Positions 33,570-41,939 of a DNA stretch of 64,000 nucleotides are shown piece after piece. Made by a program: the position numbers and the translations under genes. The notes beneath the pieces were generated by a model. It searched no databases. It was given only the letters and a program-made list of their open reading frames with translations, and was not told the DNA's origin. Source of the DNA: Enterococcus casseliflavus NBRC 100478 (lineage in GTDB: Bacteria; Bacillota; Bacilli; Lactobacillales; Enterococcaceae); assembly GCF_001544095.1 (NCBI RefSeq), contig NZ_BCPT01000004.1:124001-188000 (forward strand), in the 5' to 3' direction. Positions within the stretch are counted from its first letter, which is position 1; each line of letters begins with the position of its first letter.

Positions 33570-34670
33570 TTAATTGGCAGCTGCCAATGCTGCTTGGTTT
33601 TGTTTGGCATGATAGGCTTCCACGTCTAGGATTGCCTGTTTAAACATTTCTCGCGTGATCTCATAAGGCACGTGGACGATGTCATTGGTGGTCATTGCTT
33701 TGTCTAAGATTGCCTCAAGATCGCTGGTGTCGTTAAGGCCCATATCTGCTAGGCAAACCGGCAGTTTGTTTTCCTTCATAAAGGCGTAGATGCGCTGGAA
33801 GAGGGCATCTTGCTGATCGAGCTGCAACAAGGCCAAAACGCCGTAACTAACGGATGCGCCGTGTAAATAGTCTTCCATTTTTTCCAAAACGGTCGTTCCG
33901 TAGTAAAAGGAATGAGCAAGGGCGGAGTTGTAATCATTGACGACTAAGACGGAAACTAAGCCGGTGGTTACGATGATATCCAAGACGACTTGCTCAATGG
34001 CATAAGACGGCTGATTGGCGGCACTGTCTTTCAAGGCTTGTGTGCCGTATTGCAATAAGCGTTCCGTGCACATTTTGCCGATTTGGATGCCTAACCCATC
34101 GGTGTAATCTAACTGATCGCCCCGCGCTGAAAATGTCGATTCGATCTCTTTGGAGAGGGCATCGCCGATTCCTGCCCATAAGTACTTGTCGGGGGCTTGG
34201 GCGATGATCTCACTGTCGATAAAGGCATGGGTCGGCGGTTGCGAAGGGAAAAACAACCCTTGCATCTCGCCGTTTTCTTTATAGATGACACAAACCGCGG
34301 TGACTGGTGAGCAGTTGGAGCCAATCGTTGGGAAGGTGAAGACTGGTTTGCCAGCTTTTTCCCCAACCACTTTGACGGTATCGCAGACGCGGCCGCCACC
34401 AACGGCGAATAGAACATCGGCGGCTTGGACACTTGGAGTAGCGAACAGCTGATCGACGTTTTCATAGGTCGAGTTGCCGCCGTACCACAAGGTATCCGTC
34501 ACTTGGACTGCTGACGTTAAAGCGGCTTTGATCTTGTCTTCAGCTTTTTCAAGGGCGGTTTTTCCGCCGATGATCACGGCATTGGTGCCGTATGGTTTTA
34601 CGATGTCATTTACTTTTTCGTAGGCGTCCGCCCCGATTGTGTAGTTTGGCAAAAAGATACTTTGACTCAT
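33570..34670 (-). CDS. iron-containing alcohol dehydrogenase, glycerol dehydrogenase-like
   Basis: A 366-residue protein of the GldA/iron-alcohol dehydrogenase superfamily. The NAD-binding glycine motif is VLFAVGGGRVCDTVKVV, the phosphate-binding loop FPTIGSNCSPVTAV, and metal ligands lie in AGIGDALSKEIES, NSALAHSF and DYLHGASVSYG. The form resembles the YbdH/HcxA group that reduces 2-oxo acids as well as true glycerol dehydrogenases. Substrate is not settled by sequence. AAGAAGGAG precedes the ATG, which lies 65 bases inside the end of the upstream BASS transporter gene, so the two are translationally coupled and probably handle the same compound. Confidence 0.85.
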   Translation of the reverse strand: MSQSIFLPNYTIGADAYEKVNDIVKPYGTNAVIIGGKTALEKAEDKIKAALTSAVQVTDTLWYGGNSTYENVDQLFATPSVQAADVLFAVGGGRVCDTVKVVGEKAGKPVFTFPTIGSNCSPVTAVCVIYKENGEMQGLFFPSQPPTHAFIDSEIIAQAPDKYLWAGIGDALSKEIESTFSARGDQLDYTDGLGIQIGKMCTERLLQYGTQALKDSAANQPSYAIEQVVLDIIVTTGLVSVLVVNDYNSALAHSFYYGTTVLEKMEDYLHGASVSYGVLALLQLDQQDALFQRIYAFMKENKLPVCLADMGLNDTSDLEAILDKAMTTNDIVHVPYEITREMFKQAILDVEAYHAKQNQAALAAAN

Positions 34671-35607
34671 ACTTTTCTCCTTCTTTCTTGGCCACGAGAT
34701 TGGCTAAAATTGGTCCGGTAATTTGATGGATCACCATGCCGACTGCGGCAGGGGTAACGGCTGCAGCAATGGCGGCAAAGTGGGCATTGGCTAACGAGAT
34801 CGCTAGGCCAGTATTTTTCATTCCTAATTGAAACATGATGGATTTGGCTTGGGTGGCACTGACGCCCATCACACGGCTCAGACCATAGCCTGCGCCGTAG
34901 CCGATCAAGTTATGGAGCAAGACTAAGAAAATCACGATCAAGCCAGATTGGACGATGACGGCGCCGTTGCGAGCGACAGTTCCTGCAACGATCAATAAGA
35001 TACTGACGGAAGAAATCAACACAAATGATTGCAGAAATCGCTCGATGTGCTTGGCAATGAGTTTGTGGACGATCACCCCTAAAATGATTGGCAAAAGCAC
35101 CATCTGCAAGACAGACAAGAGCATTTCCCAGAAGGAGATCTCGGTGTACTGACCAGCCAAGACATAAACCAAAAAGGGTGTAACGACGGTCGCTAACAAG
35201 GTCGATACCGTGGTCATGGAAACGGTGAGGGCGACATCGCCTTTGCCGATGAAGGTCATGACATTGCTGGCGGTTCCACCAGAAACGCAGCCTAGTAAGA
35301 CAAAACCGATAATCAAACTGGAAGAAAGACCAAACAGCTGCGCTAAGCCGTAAGCCACCAAAGGGCTGATGGTGAACTGGAAAAGCACCCCTAAGATGAA
35401 TGCTTTGGGCTGTAAGACGACCATTTTAAACGCAGCAACGTTTAGAGTCATCCCCATACAAAACATGATGATGCTCAAAAGAATCGTTGTACGAGGCGGA
35501 ATCCATAAGAAGGGTTGCGGGAAAAAATAAGAGACGATCATCAATAAAATCATGATGTAGATCAAATACTTGTTTACAAAAGCAGCGATCGTGTTGACGG
35601 TTTTCAT
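34606..35607 (-). CDS. BASS-family sodium-coupled organic anion transporter
   Basis: A 333-residue protein of the bile acid:sodium symporter (BASS) family, with about nine or ten membrane helices. Diagnostic regions are MFCMGMTLNVAAFKMVV, LLGCVSGGTASNVMTFIGKG and the sodium-site region QLGMKNTGLAISLANAHF. Relatives carry bile acids, pantoate/ketopantoate or other organic anions. A C-terminal basic tail overlaps the start of the dehydrogenase gene by 65 bases. The pairing with a 2-oxo-acid/alcohol dehydrogenase suggests import of a small keto or hydroxy acid, but this is inference. AAGGAAGGATG precedes the ATG. Confidence 0.85.
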   Translation of the reverse strand: MKTVNTIAAFVNKYLIYIMILLMIVSYFFPQPFLWIPPRTTILLSIIMFCMGMTLNVAAFKMVVLQPKAFILGVLFQFTISPLVAYGLAQLFGLSSSLIIGFVLLGCVSGGTASNVMTFIGKGDVALTVSMTTVSTLLATVVTPFLVYVLAGQYTEISFWEMLLSVLQMVLLPIILGVIVHKLIAKHIERFLQSFVLISSVSILLIVAGTVARNGAVIVQSGLIVIFLVLLHNLIGYGAGYGLSRVMGVSATQAKSIMFQLGMKNTGLAISLANAHFAAIAAAVTPAAVGMVIHQITGPILANLVAKKEGEKYESKYLFAKLHNRGGRLRKSK

Positions 35608-35842
35608 AATAAAAAATCATCCTTCCTTTTTTCTGCTTGACCAATCAAGTGTCCAAACAGAAGGGGTCTTTAGAATAAGTGCAGTGCATAACCGCGGGGA
35701 ATCGGCAGCAGTTGGTCAACGAGCGTTTTGGATCTATCTGACATCAAGGTGTCAGCTTGCAAAAGGCCGCTTTCTTGAAAATGGGTATAAAAAAACACTC
35801 CATCTCAAGAAGCTGTTCTTCTTTTTGGATGCAATGTGAATA

Positions 35843-35876
35843 GGGACTCTTTGAATGTATAAAATCAAACAGTCCC
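35843..35876 (-). other. hairpin in the long leader of the BASS transporter operon
   Basis: GGGACTCTTTGA (35843-35854) pairs with TCAAACAGTCCC (35865-35876) around a ten-base loop with one mismatch. It lies near the 5' end of a leader of about 370 bases. Other local pairings occur (for example AGAAG/CTTCT near 35809-35824), but no known riboswitch class or T-box signature was recognised. Confidence 0.4.
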
Positions 35877-35982
35877 GACTATAATAATAAAATAATTCGT
35901 TTGCTAACATTGGTGCGGGTCATATACGCCACCGTCCTTTTCTTTATTTGGAATTTTCTAAATATTTAAATTATTTCTACCT

Positions 35983-36011
35983 AGTCTACAAAAGAGTCAA
36001 CGCTTTGTCAA
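35983..36011 (-). promoter_or_regulatory. promoter of the BASS transporter/dehydrogenase operon
   Basis: On the minus strand TTGACA (36006-36011) and TAGACT (35983-35988) are 17 bases apart, a good sigma-A match. The next start codon is at 35607, so the transcript has an unusually long untranslated leader. The remainder of the gap to the + strand gene at 36208 shows no other gene. Confidence 0.65.
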
Positions 36012-36207
36012 TTGTTTGAGAAAATTTTTTTCATTTTTTTGGGTGTTTTTTAAAAAACATGGGTTTCTATGGGGAAAAACAGCAAGAATTGGTTTGTGCT
36101 GTGCTTTTTTCCCCTTCGTTTAGAAACAGAATAGTTGTTGGATCTTGGTTTTTGTCCTACGATGATACTAGCAAGAGTTGGAAAAAGAAACGAGAGGAGC
36201 AAAGAAA

Positions 36208-36843
36208 ATGAAAATTTTTGTCGTTGGTGCTACTGGACGAGTAGGCCAAAAATTGATCACCTTTCTAGAAAAACAAGGACACATCGTTTATGCTGGTGCG
36301 CGCAGCAGTGAGAAAATCACAGAAACGGAGACGATCAAGCCCGTGTTCTTTGATTTACACACAGAACCGGAAGAGATGGCGGCGAAATTCGCAGATGCGG
36401 AAGCGGTATACTTCGTGGCGGGTTCCCGAGGCAAAGACTTGCTGCAATCTGATCTGTATGGTGCGGTCAAAGTGATGCAAGCCGCTGAAGCAAAAGGAAT
36501 TAAGCGCTACATCCACCTTAGCTCAGCCTATGCCTTAGAACCTGAACAGTGGCAAAGGGAAGGCATGGCGTCATTGATGGATTACACGATCGCCAAATTT
36601 TTCTCTGATCGCTGGCTGATCGACAACACCGCACTAGACTATACGATTTTGCAGCCGGGTGCGTTGAAAGAAACGCCAGGTTCTAGTTTGATCGAGATCA
36701 GTGAAACGACCTCTGGTGCGATCCCCATCGAGGATGTCGCCGTCTTGTTAGGTGAAATGCTGGAACGTCCAGCAACTTATCAAAAAGTCATCAAAGTCCA
36801 AGCTGGGGAAACCCCCATCAGCGAGGCACTGGATCAGCTTTAA
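36208..36843 (+). CDS. NAD(P)-binding protein, atypical SDR (NmrA/YwnB-like)
   Basis: A 211-residue protein starts at ATG 36208, behind GAGAGGAG. The dinucleotide-binding motif IFVVGATGRVGQKLITFLE lies at the N-terminus, followed by the NADP-type Arg (GARSSEK). The middle contains the pattern VYFVAGSRGKDLLQSDLYGA and YIHLSSAYAL, as in atypical SDR5 proteins such as YwnB and YhfK. The classical Tyr-x-x-x-Lys active site is not obvious, so it may be a redox sensor or a weak reductase. It is monocistronic and ends before a terminator. Confidence 0.8.
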   Translation: MKIFVVGATGRVGQKLITFLEKQGHIVYAGARSSEKITETETIKPVFFDLHTEPEEMAAKFADAEAVYFVAGSRGKDLLQSDLYGAVKVMQAAEAKGIKRYIHLSSAYALEPEQWQREGMASLMDYTIAKFFSDRWLIDNTALDYTILQPGALKETPGSSLIEISETTSGAIPIEDVAVLLGEMLERPATYQKVIKVQAGETPISEALDQL

Positions 36844-36879
36844 GGCGAGCCTTTGGGCTTGAAGAGAATGTACTGAAGG

Positions 36880-36919
36880 AGCTGTACGGCAATGAATCGT
36901 TGGCGTGCGGCTTTTTTTT
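36880..36919 (+). terminator. terminator of the NAD(P)-binding protein gene
   Basis: AGCTGTACG (36880-36888) pairs with CGTGCGGCT (36904-36912) using two G-U pairs, followed by eight T residues. The gap onward to 37184 shows no other clear signal. Confidence 0.75.
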
Positions 36920-37184
36920 GTGAAGAAGCCAGCCACTTTTCATTTTTGAAAGCGGTGACTCTTGACTTTGGAAAAATAGTTTGTTACGCTTATTGCTAAC
37001 TTTAGAGGGGGTGGTAAACGAATGTCAAGCGACTCGAGTGACGGTGAGCAGAAACACTATTTTGACTTGCCTTACTTTTTAATTGAATAGGAGACAAACA
37101 ACAGCGCGTTATTTAGGAGCAGTTTCTAAATAAGGGGCTTATTTGTGTTATCCATCAATGAAAAAGAAAAGGAAGAAGAAAAAA

Positions 37185-39833
37185 ATGAATAAAAAAGAGT
37201 TTCAGTTATCAGTGTCAGAAACAATCGAACAGTATCAGGTGCCGTCAATCGATCAAGGGTTGACTGAGGCGCAAGTAACCGAGCGGTTAGAAACCTACGG
37301 ATTGAACCAATTAGCGGTCAAAAAAACCGCCAAGTGGCGTTTGCTGCTGCGACAATTCCATAACACGATCATCTACATTTTGATTTTCTCTGCCATCTTA
37401 ACGCTGCTGATGGGGCATTTCTCTGATGCCGTGATCATTGGCATCGTCGTGCTGGTCAATGCGTTGATCGGTTATTACCAAGAAGCGAATGCTTCCGATG
37501 CGTTAGAACGGATCAAAGAGATGCTATCAGCAGAAGCCACGGTCTATCGGAATGGGATTCGTCAAGATATTCCAGCTGCCGAAGTCGTTCCAGGGGATGT
37601 CGTATTCCTAGAAGCTGGTGACAATGTGCCCGCAGATCTGCGAATCATCGAAGCCGACAACTTGCGTATCCAAGAATCCGCCTTGACTGGTGAAGCCGAT
37701 TCGGTGGAAAAAATAACAGATGCCTCAATGGATGAAGCAACGCCATTAGCGGAACAACGGAATTTGGCGTTTGCTTCGACTTCCGTGACGTCAGGAAGCG
37801 GGAAAGGGATCGTGATCGCTACTGGCGTCACGACTGAAATCGGGAAAATCTCAGCTGAAGTCAATCAAACGGAAGAACGAAAAACGCCGTTGATGAAAGA
37901 GATTGATGGACTGGGGAAAGGCATCACCTATGTGATCATGGGCGTGGCGGTCTTGCTATTTGTCGTCAGCTTGTTCCAGCAGACCTATGCGATCTCTGTC
38001 TTATCCTTAGCCGTTGTCACCATGATCGTCGGCTCGATCCCAGAAGGATTGCCAGCAACGACCTCGGTGGTTTTGGCGATGGGTGTCAGCGACATGGCAA
38101 AAAACAAGCACACCATCATCAAAACGCTGCCAGCGGTTGAAACGCTAGGCTCAGTGGATGTGATCGCGACGGATAAAACAGGTACCCTGACCAAAAATGA
38201 AATGACGGTCAAAGACATCGTATTGGCTGAGCAGGAATATGAAGTGACGGGTGACGGCTATGCGCCGGTGGGAGAAATTCGTCCAAAGCAGGAGGACGTC
38301 CACGCGCAAGACACCTTGCAGTTGTTTTTGGAAGCTGGTTACGAAGCCAACGATACGGTATTAGTGCCAGAAGGAAATCACTGGACGATCAATGGGGAAC
38401 CAACAGATGGCTCCTTCTTGACGCTGTATCATAAGCAATTTGCCTATCCGCAAGCACCTGCTTACCAAGAGCTGGATATGCTGCCCTTTGATTCGGACAA
38501 CCGCTACATGGCGAAACTAGTGGCAAACCCTGCGGGGGAACGCTTGCTATTTGTTAAAGGCTCCCCAGATAAATTGTTTGAAATGGTGCAAAAACAAGCG
38601 GCGCCTTTTGATGAAGCCTATTGGACAGACCATGTCCGCCGCTTGTCGGCAGAAGGCAAACGAGTGGTAGCGGTGGGCTATCAGAAAGTTTCGATTGATC
38701 ACATTGATGAAACGATTTTTGAGCAAGGGCTGCAATTACTAGGGATCGCTGGGATCATCGATCCGCCGCGAGAAGAAGTGATTGCCTCCCTGAAGGAAAT
38801 GAACCAAGCCGGTGTTCAAGTGAAAATGATCACTGGCGATCACCCTCTGACCGCCAAAGCGATTGGGGAAAAGCTTGGCTTAGCGGATGAGATTCACGTC
38901 GTGACTGGTGCCGAGTTGGATCAGATGAGTGAAGCTGAATTTCAAGATGCTGCCTTGACGAATCAAGTCTTTGCACGAACCACGCCGAAAAATAAATTGG
39001 ACATTATCAGAGCGCTACAAGCCAAAGGCAAAGTCACGGCGATGACAGGGGACGGAGTCAACGATGCCCCTGCGTTGAAGCGGGCGGATATCGGTGTAGC
39101 GATGGGGATCAGCGGCACGGATGTAGCCAAAGACTCTGCTGATATGATCTTGACCGATGACAATTTCGGTACCATGTCCTTAGCGATTCGCGAAGGACGC
39201 AGGATCTATGACAACATCAAAAAGAGCATTCTGTTTCTGTTGCCGACATCTTTTGCCGAAGGGCTGATCATTGCCTTTACGATCATGATGCAAAAAGAAT
39301 TGCCGCTGCAGGCGACGCAACTGCTGTGGATCAACATGGTTTCTGCTATTACGATCCAGTTTGCGTTTATCTTTGAACCAGCAGAGTCTGGGATCATGAA
39401 CCGCACACCGCGAAAGACAGGCAATAAATTGTTGAATCGCCACGATATTTGGCAGATGGCGTATGTATCGATCTTGATGGCAGTCATCAGTTTGATCGCT
39501 CATGACTGGCTCTTGCTGCAAGGCGTCAGCGAAGCCGTTGCCAGTACCATGATGGTCAATATCGTGGTCTTGAGTAAGATTTTCTATTTGTTCAACATCC
39601 GTACAAGTGCACCAGCGTTTTCTAAAGCTTCCTTCACCAATCCAAAAGCATTCGTGATCATTGGTGTGATGCTGATTCTGCAACTGTTATTGACCTATGT
39701 TCCATTTATGCAAAGCGCCTTTCATACTGAGGACATGTCCTTGATCGGCTGGGTCATCTCAGCAGCTTCTGGGATGGTCGTCTTACTCGTGACGGAGTTT
39801 GATAAATGGCTTCGTTCGAGAAAAAATATTTAA
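37185..39833 (+). CDS. calcium-type P-type ATPase (class IIA)
   Basis: An 882-residue P-type ATPase with all hallmarks: actuator motif LTGEADSVEK, phosphorylation site DKTGTLTKNEM, ion-site IPEGLPAT in helix 4, nucleotide-domain KGSPDKLF and hinge MTGDGVNDAPALKRADIGVA. About ten membrane helices are arranged as in SERCA/PMR1-type pumps. The PEGLPAT form and length point to Ca2+ (YloB-like) rather than Mg2+ or heavy metals. It exports cations at the cost of ATP. ATG 37185 is preceded by GGAAG; an in-frame TTG further upstream adds a lysine-rich segment without a ribosome site. It is monocistronic. Confidence 0.9.
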   Translation: MNKKEFQLSVSETIEQYQVPSIDQGLTEAQVTERLETYGLNQLAVKKTAKWRLLLRQFHNTIIYILIFSAILTLLMGHFSDAVIIGIVVLVNALIGYYQEANASDALERIKEMLSAEATVYRNGIRQDIPAAEVVPGDVVFLEAGDNVPADLRIIEADNLRIQESALTGEADSVEKITDASMDEATPLAEQRNLAFASTSVTSGSGKGIVIATGVTTEIGKISAEVNQTEERKTPLMKEIDGLGKGITYVIMGVAVLLFVVSLFQQTYAISVLSLAVVTMIVGSIPEGLPATTSVVLAMGVSDMAKNKHTIIKTLPAVETLGSVDVIATDKTGTLTKNEMTVKDIVLAEQEYEVTGDGYAPVGEIRPKQEDVHAQDTLQLFLEAGYEANDTVLVPEGNHWTINGEPTDGSFLTLYHKQFAYPQAPAYQELDMLPFDSDNRYMAKLVANPAGERLLFVKGSPDKLFEMVQKQAAPFDEAYWTDHVRRLSAEGKRVVAVGYQKVSIDHIDETIFEQGLQLLGIAGIIDPPREEVIASLKEMNQAGVQVKMITGDHPLTAKAIGEKLGLADEIHVVTGAELDQMSEAEFQDAALTNQVFARTTPKNKLDIIRALQAKGKVTAMTGDGVNDAPALKRADIGVAMGISGTDVAKDSADMILTDDNFGTMSLAIREGRRIYDNIKKSILFLLPTSFAEGLIIAFTIMMQKELPLQATQLLWINMVSAITIQFAFIFEPAESGIMNRTPRKTGNKLLNRHDIWQMAYVSILMAVISLIAHDWLLLQGVSEAVASTMMVNIVVLSKIFYLFNIRTSAPAFSKASFTNPKAFVIIGVMLILQLLLTYVPFMQSAFHTEDMSLIGWVISAASGMVVLLVTEFDKWLRSRKNI

Positions 39834-39982
39834 CCTAGGTTTTCTCGTGTTTTTCACAGGCAAAACCGCCTTGCTGCAGCTTAGGAAAATGGCGGAACGA
39901 CAAGAGATTTCTGCTGTCGCTGCTTTGGGGTTGCCAAAAGAAAAAGCCAAGAGGAATTCCTATCGGCTTGTAATCAGGCCTA

Positions 39983-40011
39983 TTGACAAACAAAAATGGT
40001 CGGGCTAAAAT
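39983..40011 (+). promoter_or_regulatory. promoter of the riboflavin operon
   Basis: TTGACA (39983-39988), 17 bases, TAAAAT (40006-40011). Transcription would start about 10 bases before the FMN riboswitch. Confidence 0.85.
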
Positions 40012-40030
40012 GCACATGAATTGAATAGTA

Positions 40031-40162
40031 TTCTTCGGGGCAGGGTGTAATTCCCGACCGACGGTGACAAGCGCAATGCTTGAAGTCCGTGACCCGCATA
40101 GCTATGCGGTGGAGCCAGTGTGAATCTGGCACCGACAGTGAAAGTCTGGATGGGAGAAGAAA
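40031..40162 (+). ncRNA. FMN riboswitch (RFN element)
   Basis: The conserved RFN blocks are present in order: GGGGCAGGGTGTAATTCCCG, ACCGACGGTGA, AGTCCGTGACCCGC, then the variable stem GCATAGCTATGC, GTGGAGCCAGTGTGAAT and CTGGCACCGACAGTGAAAGT, ending GGATGGGAGA. FMN binding to this leader RNA lets the downstream terminator form and shuts off riboflavin synthesis. Confidence 0.97.
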
Positions 40163-40225
40163 AACCACAAAATTTCAAGGGGCGCAGTGCGTCTAAAATT
40201 GATTTTTTGCCGGTCTTGTTTGTCT

Positions 40226-40258
40226 ATGCCTCGTGAGATTCTCACGAGGCATTTTTTT
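40226..40258 (+). terminator. riboswitch-controlled terminator before ribD
   Basis: ATGCCTCGTGAG (40226-40237) pairs with CTCACGAGGCAT (40241-40252) and runs into seven T residues. It lies 60 bases after the RFN element and 20 bases before ribD, so it is the regulated attenuator. Confidence 0.9.
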
Positions 40259-40277
40259 ATTGAAAGGAGGAAGGAAG

Positions 40278-41354
40278 ATGCATAACGAATACATGCGTTT
40301 GGCGATCGCAGAAGCCAAAAAAGGGCGCTACCAAACCTTTACCAATCCGCTAGTGGGCGCTGTGATCGTCAAAGAGCAACGGGTCATTGCCAAAGGGGCT
40401 CACTTAGTCTATGGGCAGCCCCATGCGGAACGAAACGCCATCGAACAATGCCATTCCTCCGAAGACCTAATCAATTCGACTTTATACGTGACATTAGAAC
40501 CTTGCAACCATCAAGGAAAACAGCCGCCTTGCACCCAGCTGATCATCGACAGTGGCATCAAAAAGGTAGTCGTCGGCCAGTTAGACCCTAACCCAATCGT
40601 GGCTGGACAAGGCAAGCGCTTTTTAGAAGAACAGGGCATCGACGTGTTGGTGGGCATCGAAGAAACAGCGGTGCGACGTTTGAATCCACACTATAATTTT
40701 TACCATCAGCATCAGCGACCTTACGTGGCGTTGAAGCAAGCGATCACTTTAGATGGCCGGATCGCTCATGATGCGTTGACCCGCAGTGCGATCACTGGTT
40801 CAGCGGTTTGGCAAAACGTCCATCAAGAACGTGGGGACTATCAAGGAATCTTAGTGGGCAGTCAGACGGTGTTGACGGATGATCCCACCTTATTGACCAC
40901 GGTTGAAACCAGCTTTCCGCCGATTCGCATCGTGTTAGACCGTCGGGGGCGAACGCTGTCGCAACCCCATTTGGCACTGTTTGTCGATGATTCGGCACCT
41001 GTGTGGATTTTTACGCAGCAGACAACTGTCAGTGATTTGCCAGCTCATGTGTCAGTGATCCAGCTGGAAGAGTTGACAATTGTTTCATTGCTGAAGGAGC
41101 TTGCCGCACGACAGGTCCAATCGCTTTACGTAGAAGGAGGCGCTGCGATCCATGATGCCTTTTTAGCCAGCGGACTGTGGCAAGAAAGCATTACCTATGT
41201 GGCGCCAAAGTTTCTTGGGGGCAATAGTCTCGCAAGTTTTACCAGTGAGCGTACCCCGAAACAGCTGCAGCAGCTAACAGAGGTGACGGTGACTGCAGTT
41301 GGGGAAGATGTTTGCATCCGAGGAAGGAGACCAGAGGAATGTTCACAGGATTGA
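40278..41354 (+). CDS. ribD: riboflavin biosynthesis deaminase/reductase RibD
   Basis: A 358-residue bifunctional enzyme. The N-terminal deaminase has the zinc ligands PHAERNAI and LEPCNHQGKQPPC. The C-terminal reductase begins near residue 145 (YVALKQAITLDGRIAHDA) and contains LYVEGGAAIHDAFL. It deaminates and then reduces the pyrimidine intermediate from GTP in riboflavin synthesis. ATG 40278 follows AAAGGAGGAAGGA; the longer frame crosses the terminator. It is the first gene of ribD-ribE-ribBA-ribH under FMN riboswitch control. Confidence 0.95.
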   Translation: MHNEYMRLAIAEAKKGRYQTFTNPLVGAVIVKEQRVIAKGAHLVYGQPHAERNAIEQCHSSEDLINSTLYVTLEPCNHQGKQPPCTQLIIDSGIKKVVVGQLDPNPIVAGQGKRFLEEQGIDVLVGIEETAVRRLNPHYNFYHQHQRPYVALKQAITLDGRIAHDALTRSAITGSAVWQNVHQERGDYQGILVGSQTVLTDDPTLLTTVETSFPPIRIVLDRRGRTLSQPHLALFVDDSAPVWIFTQQTTVSDLPAHVSVIQLEELTIVSLLKELAARQVQSLYVEGGAAIHDAFLASGLWQESITYVAPKFLGGNSLASFTSERTPKQLQQLTEVTVTAVGEDVCIRGRRPEECSQD

Positions 41355-41926
41355 TTCAGGAAAAAGGCCGCATCAAAGAGATCCGCAAGCAAAGCCGCAC
41401 GATCCAGCTAACTTGCAGTGCGTCCGAAGGATTACTGGCGGATTACCAGATCGGAGACAGTATGGCGATCAACGGGACGTGTTTGACGGCGATCGCCAAA
41501 CAAGCGACGACGTTTACGGTGGATATCATGCCAGAAACCTTTCAACGAACGACCTTTAAACAACTCTCGGTGGGTGCCGAAGTCAATTTGGAGCGAGCGA
41601 TGGCAGCAACGCAGCGTTTTGAAGGCCACTTTGTCGCTGGCCACATTGATGTAACGACCCGTTTGATCCAGAAAAAGCAGTTGGAAAATGCCTTGATCTT
41701 GACGTTTGCTTATCCTGTCAGTGTGCAAGGGGAAATCATTCCGCAAGGGTCGATTGCGATCAATGGCGTCAGTTTGACGGTTACCCAGACGACGGCACAG
41801 GCATTTTCCGTTAGCTTGATCCCCCATTCCAAAGACCAGACGACGCTGGGGCAGTTGAAACAAGGGGAGTGGGTCAATATCGAGACGGATATGATCGGGA
41901 AATATGTCAAATACCAACGAAAATGA
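41339..41926 (+). CDS. ribE: riboflavin synthase alpha subunit
   Basis: A 195-residue protein starting at MFTGLIQEKG, the invariant family start. It has two tandem lumazine-binding folds (residues 1-90 and 95-190) with DSMAINGTCLTA and GSIAINGVSLTV as the repeated signature. It dismutates two molecules of 6,7-dimethyl-8-ribityllumazine into riboflavin and the pyrimidine. The ATG overlaps ribD by 16 bases, so translation is coupled. Confidence 0.95.
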   Translation: MFTGLIQEKGRIKEIRKQSRTIQLTCSASEGLLADYQIGDSMAINGTCLTAIAKQATTFTVDIMPETFQRTTFKQLSVGAEVNLERAMAATQRFEGHFVAGHIDVTTRLIQKKQLENALILTFAYPVSVQGEIIPQGSIAINGVSLTVTQTTAQAFSVSLIPHSKDQTTLGQLKQGEWVNIETDMIGKYVKYQRK

Positions 41927-41939
41927 AAGAAGGCAGACG

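Noticed and set aside
35608-35980. T-box or known riboswitch in the BASS operon leader
   Set aside because: No TGGNACCGCG-type T-box sequence, and no match to the conserved cores of common riboswitches was seen.
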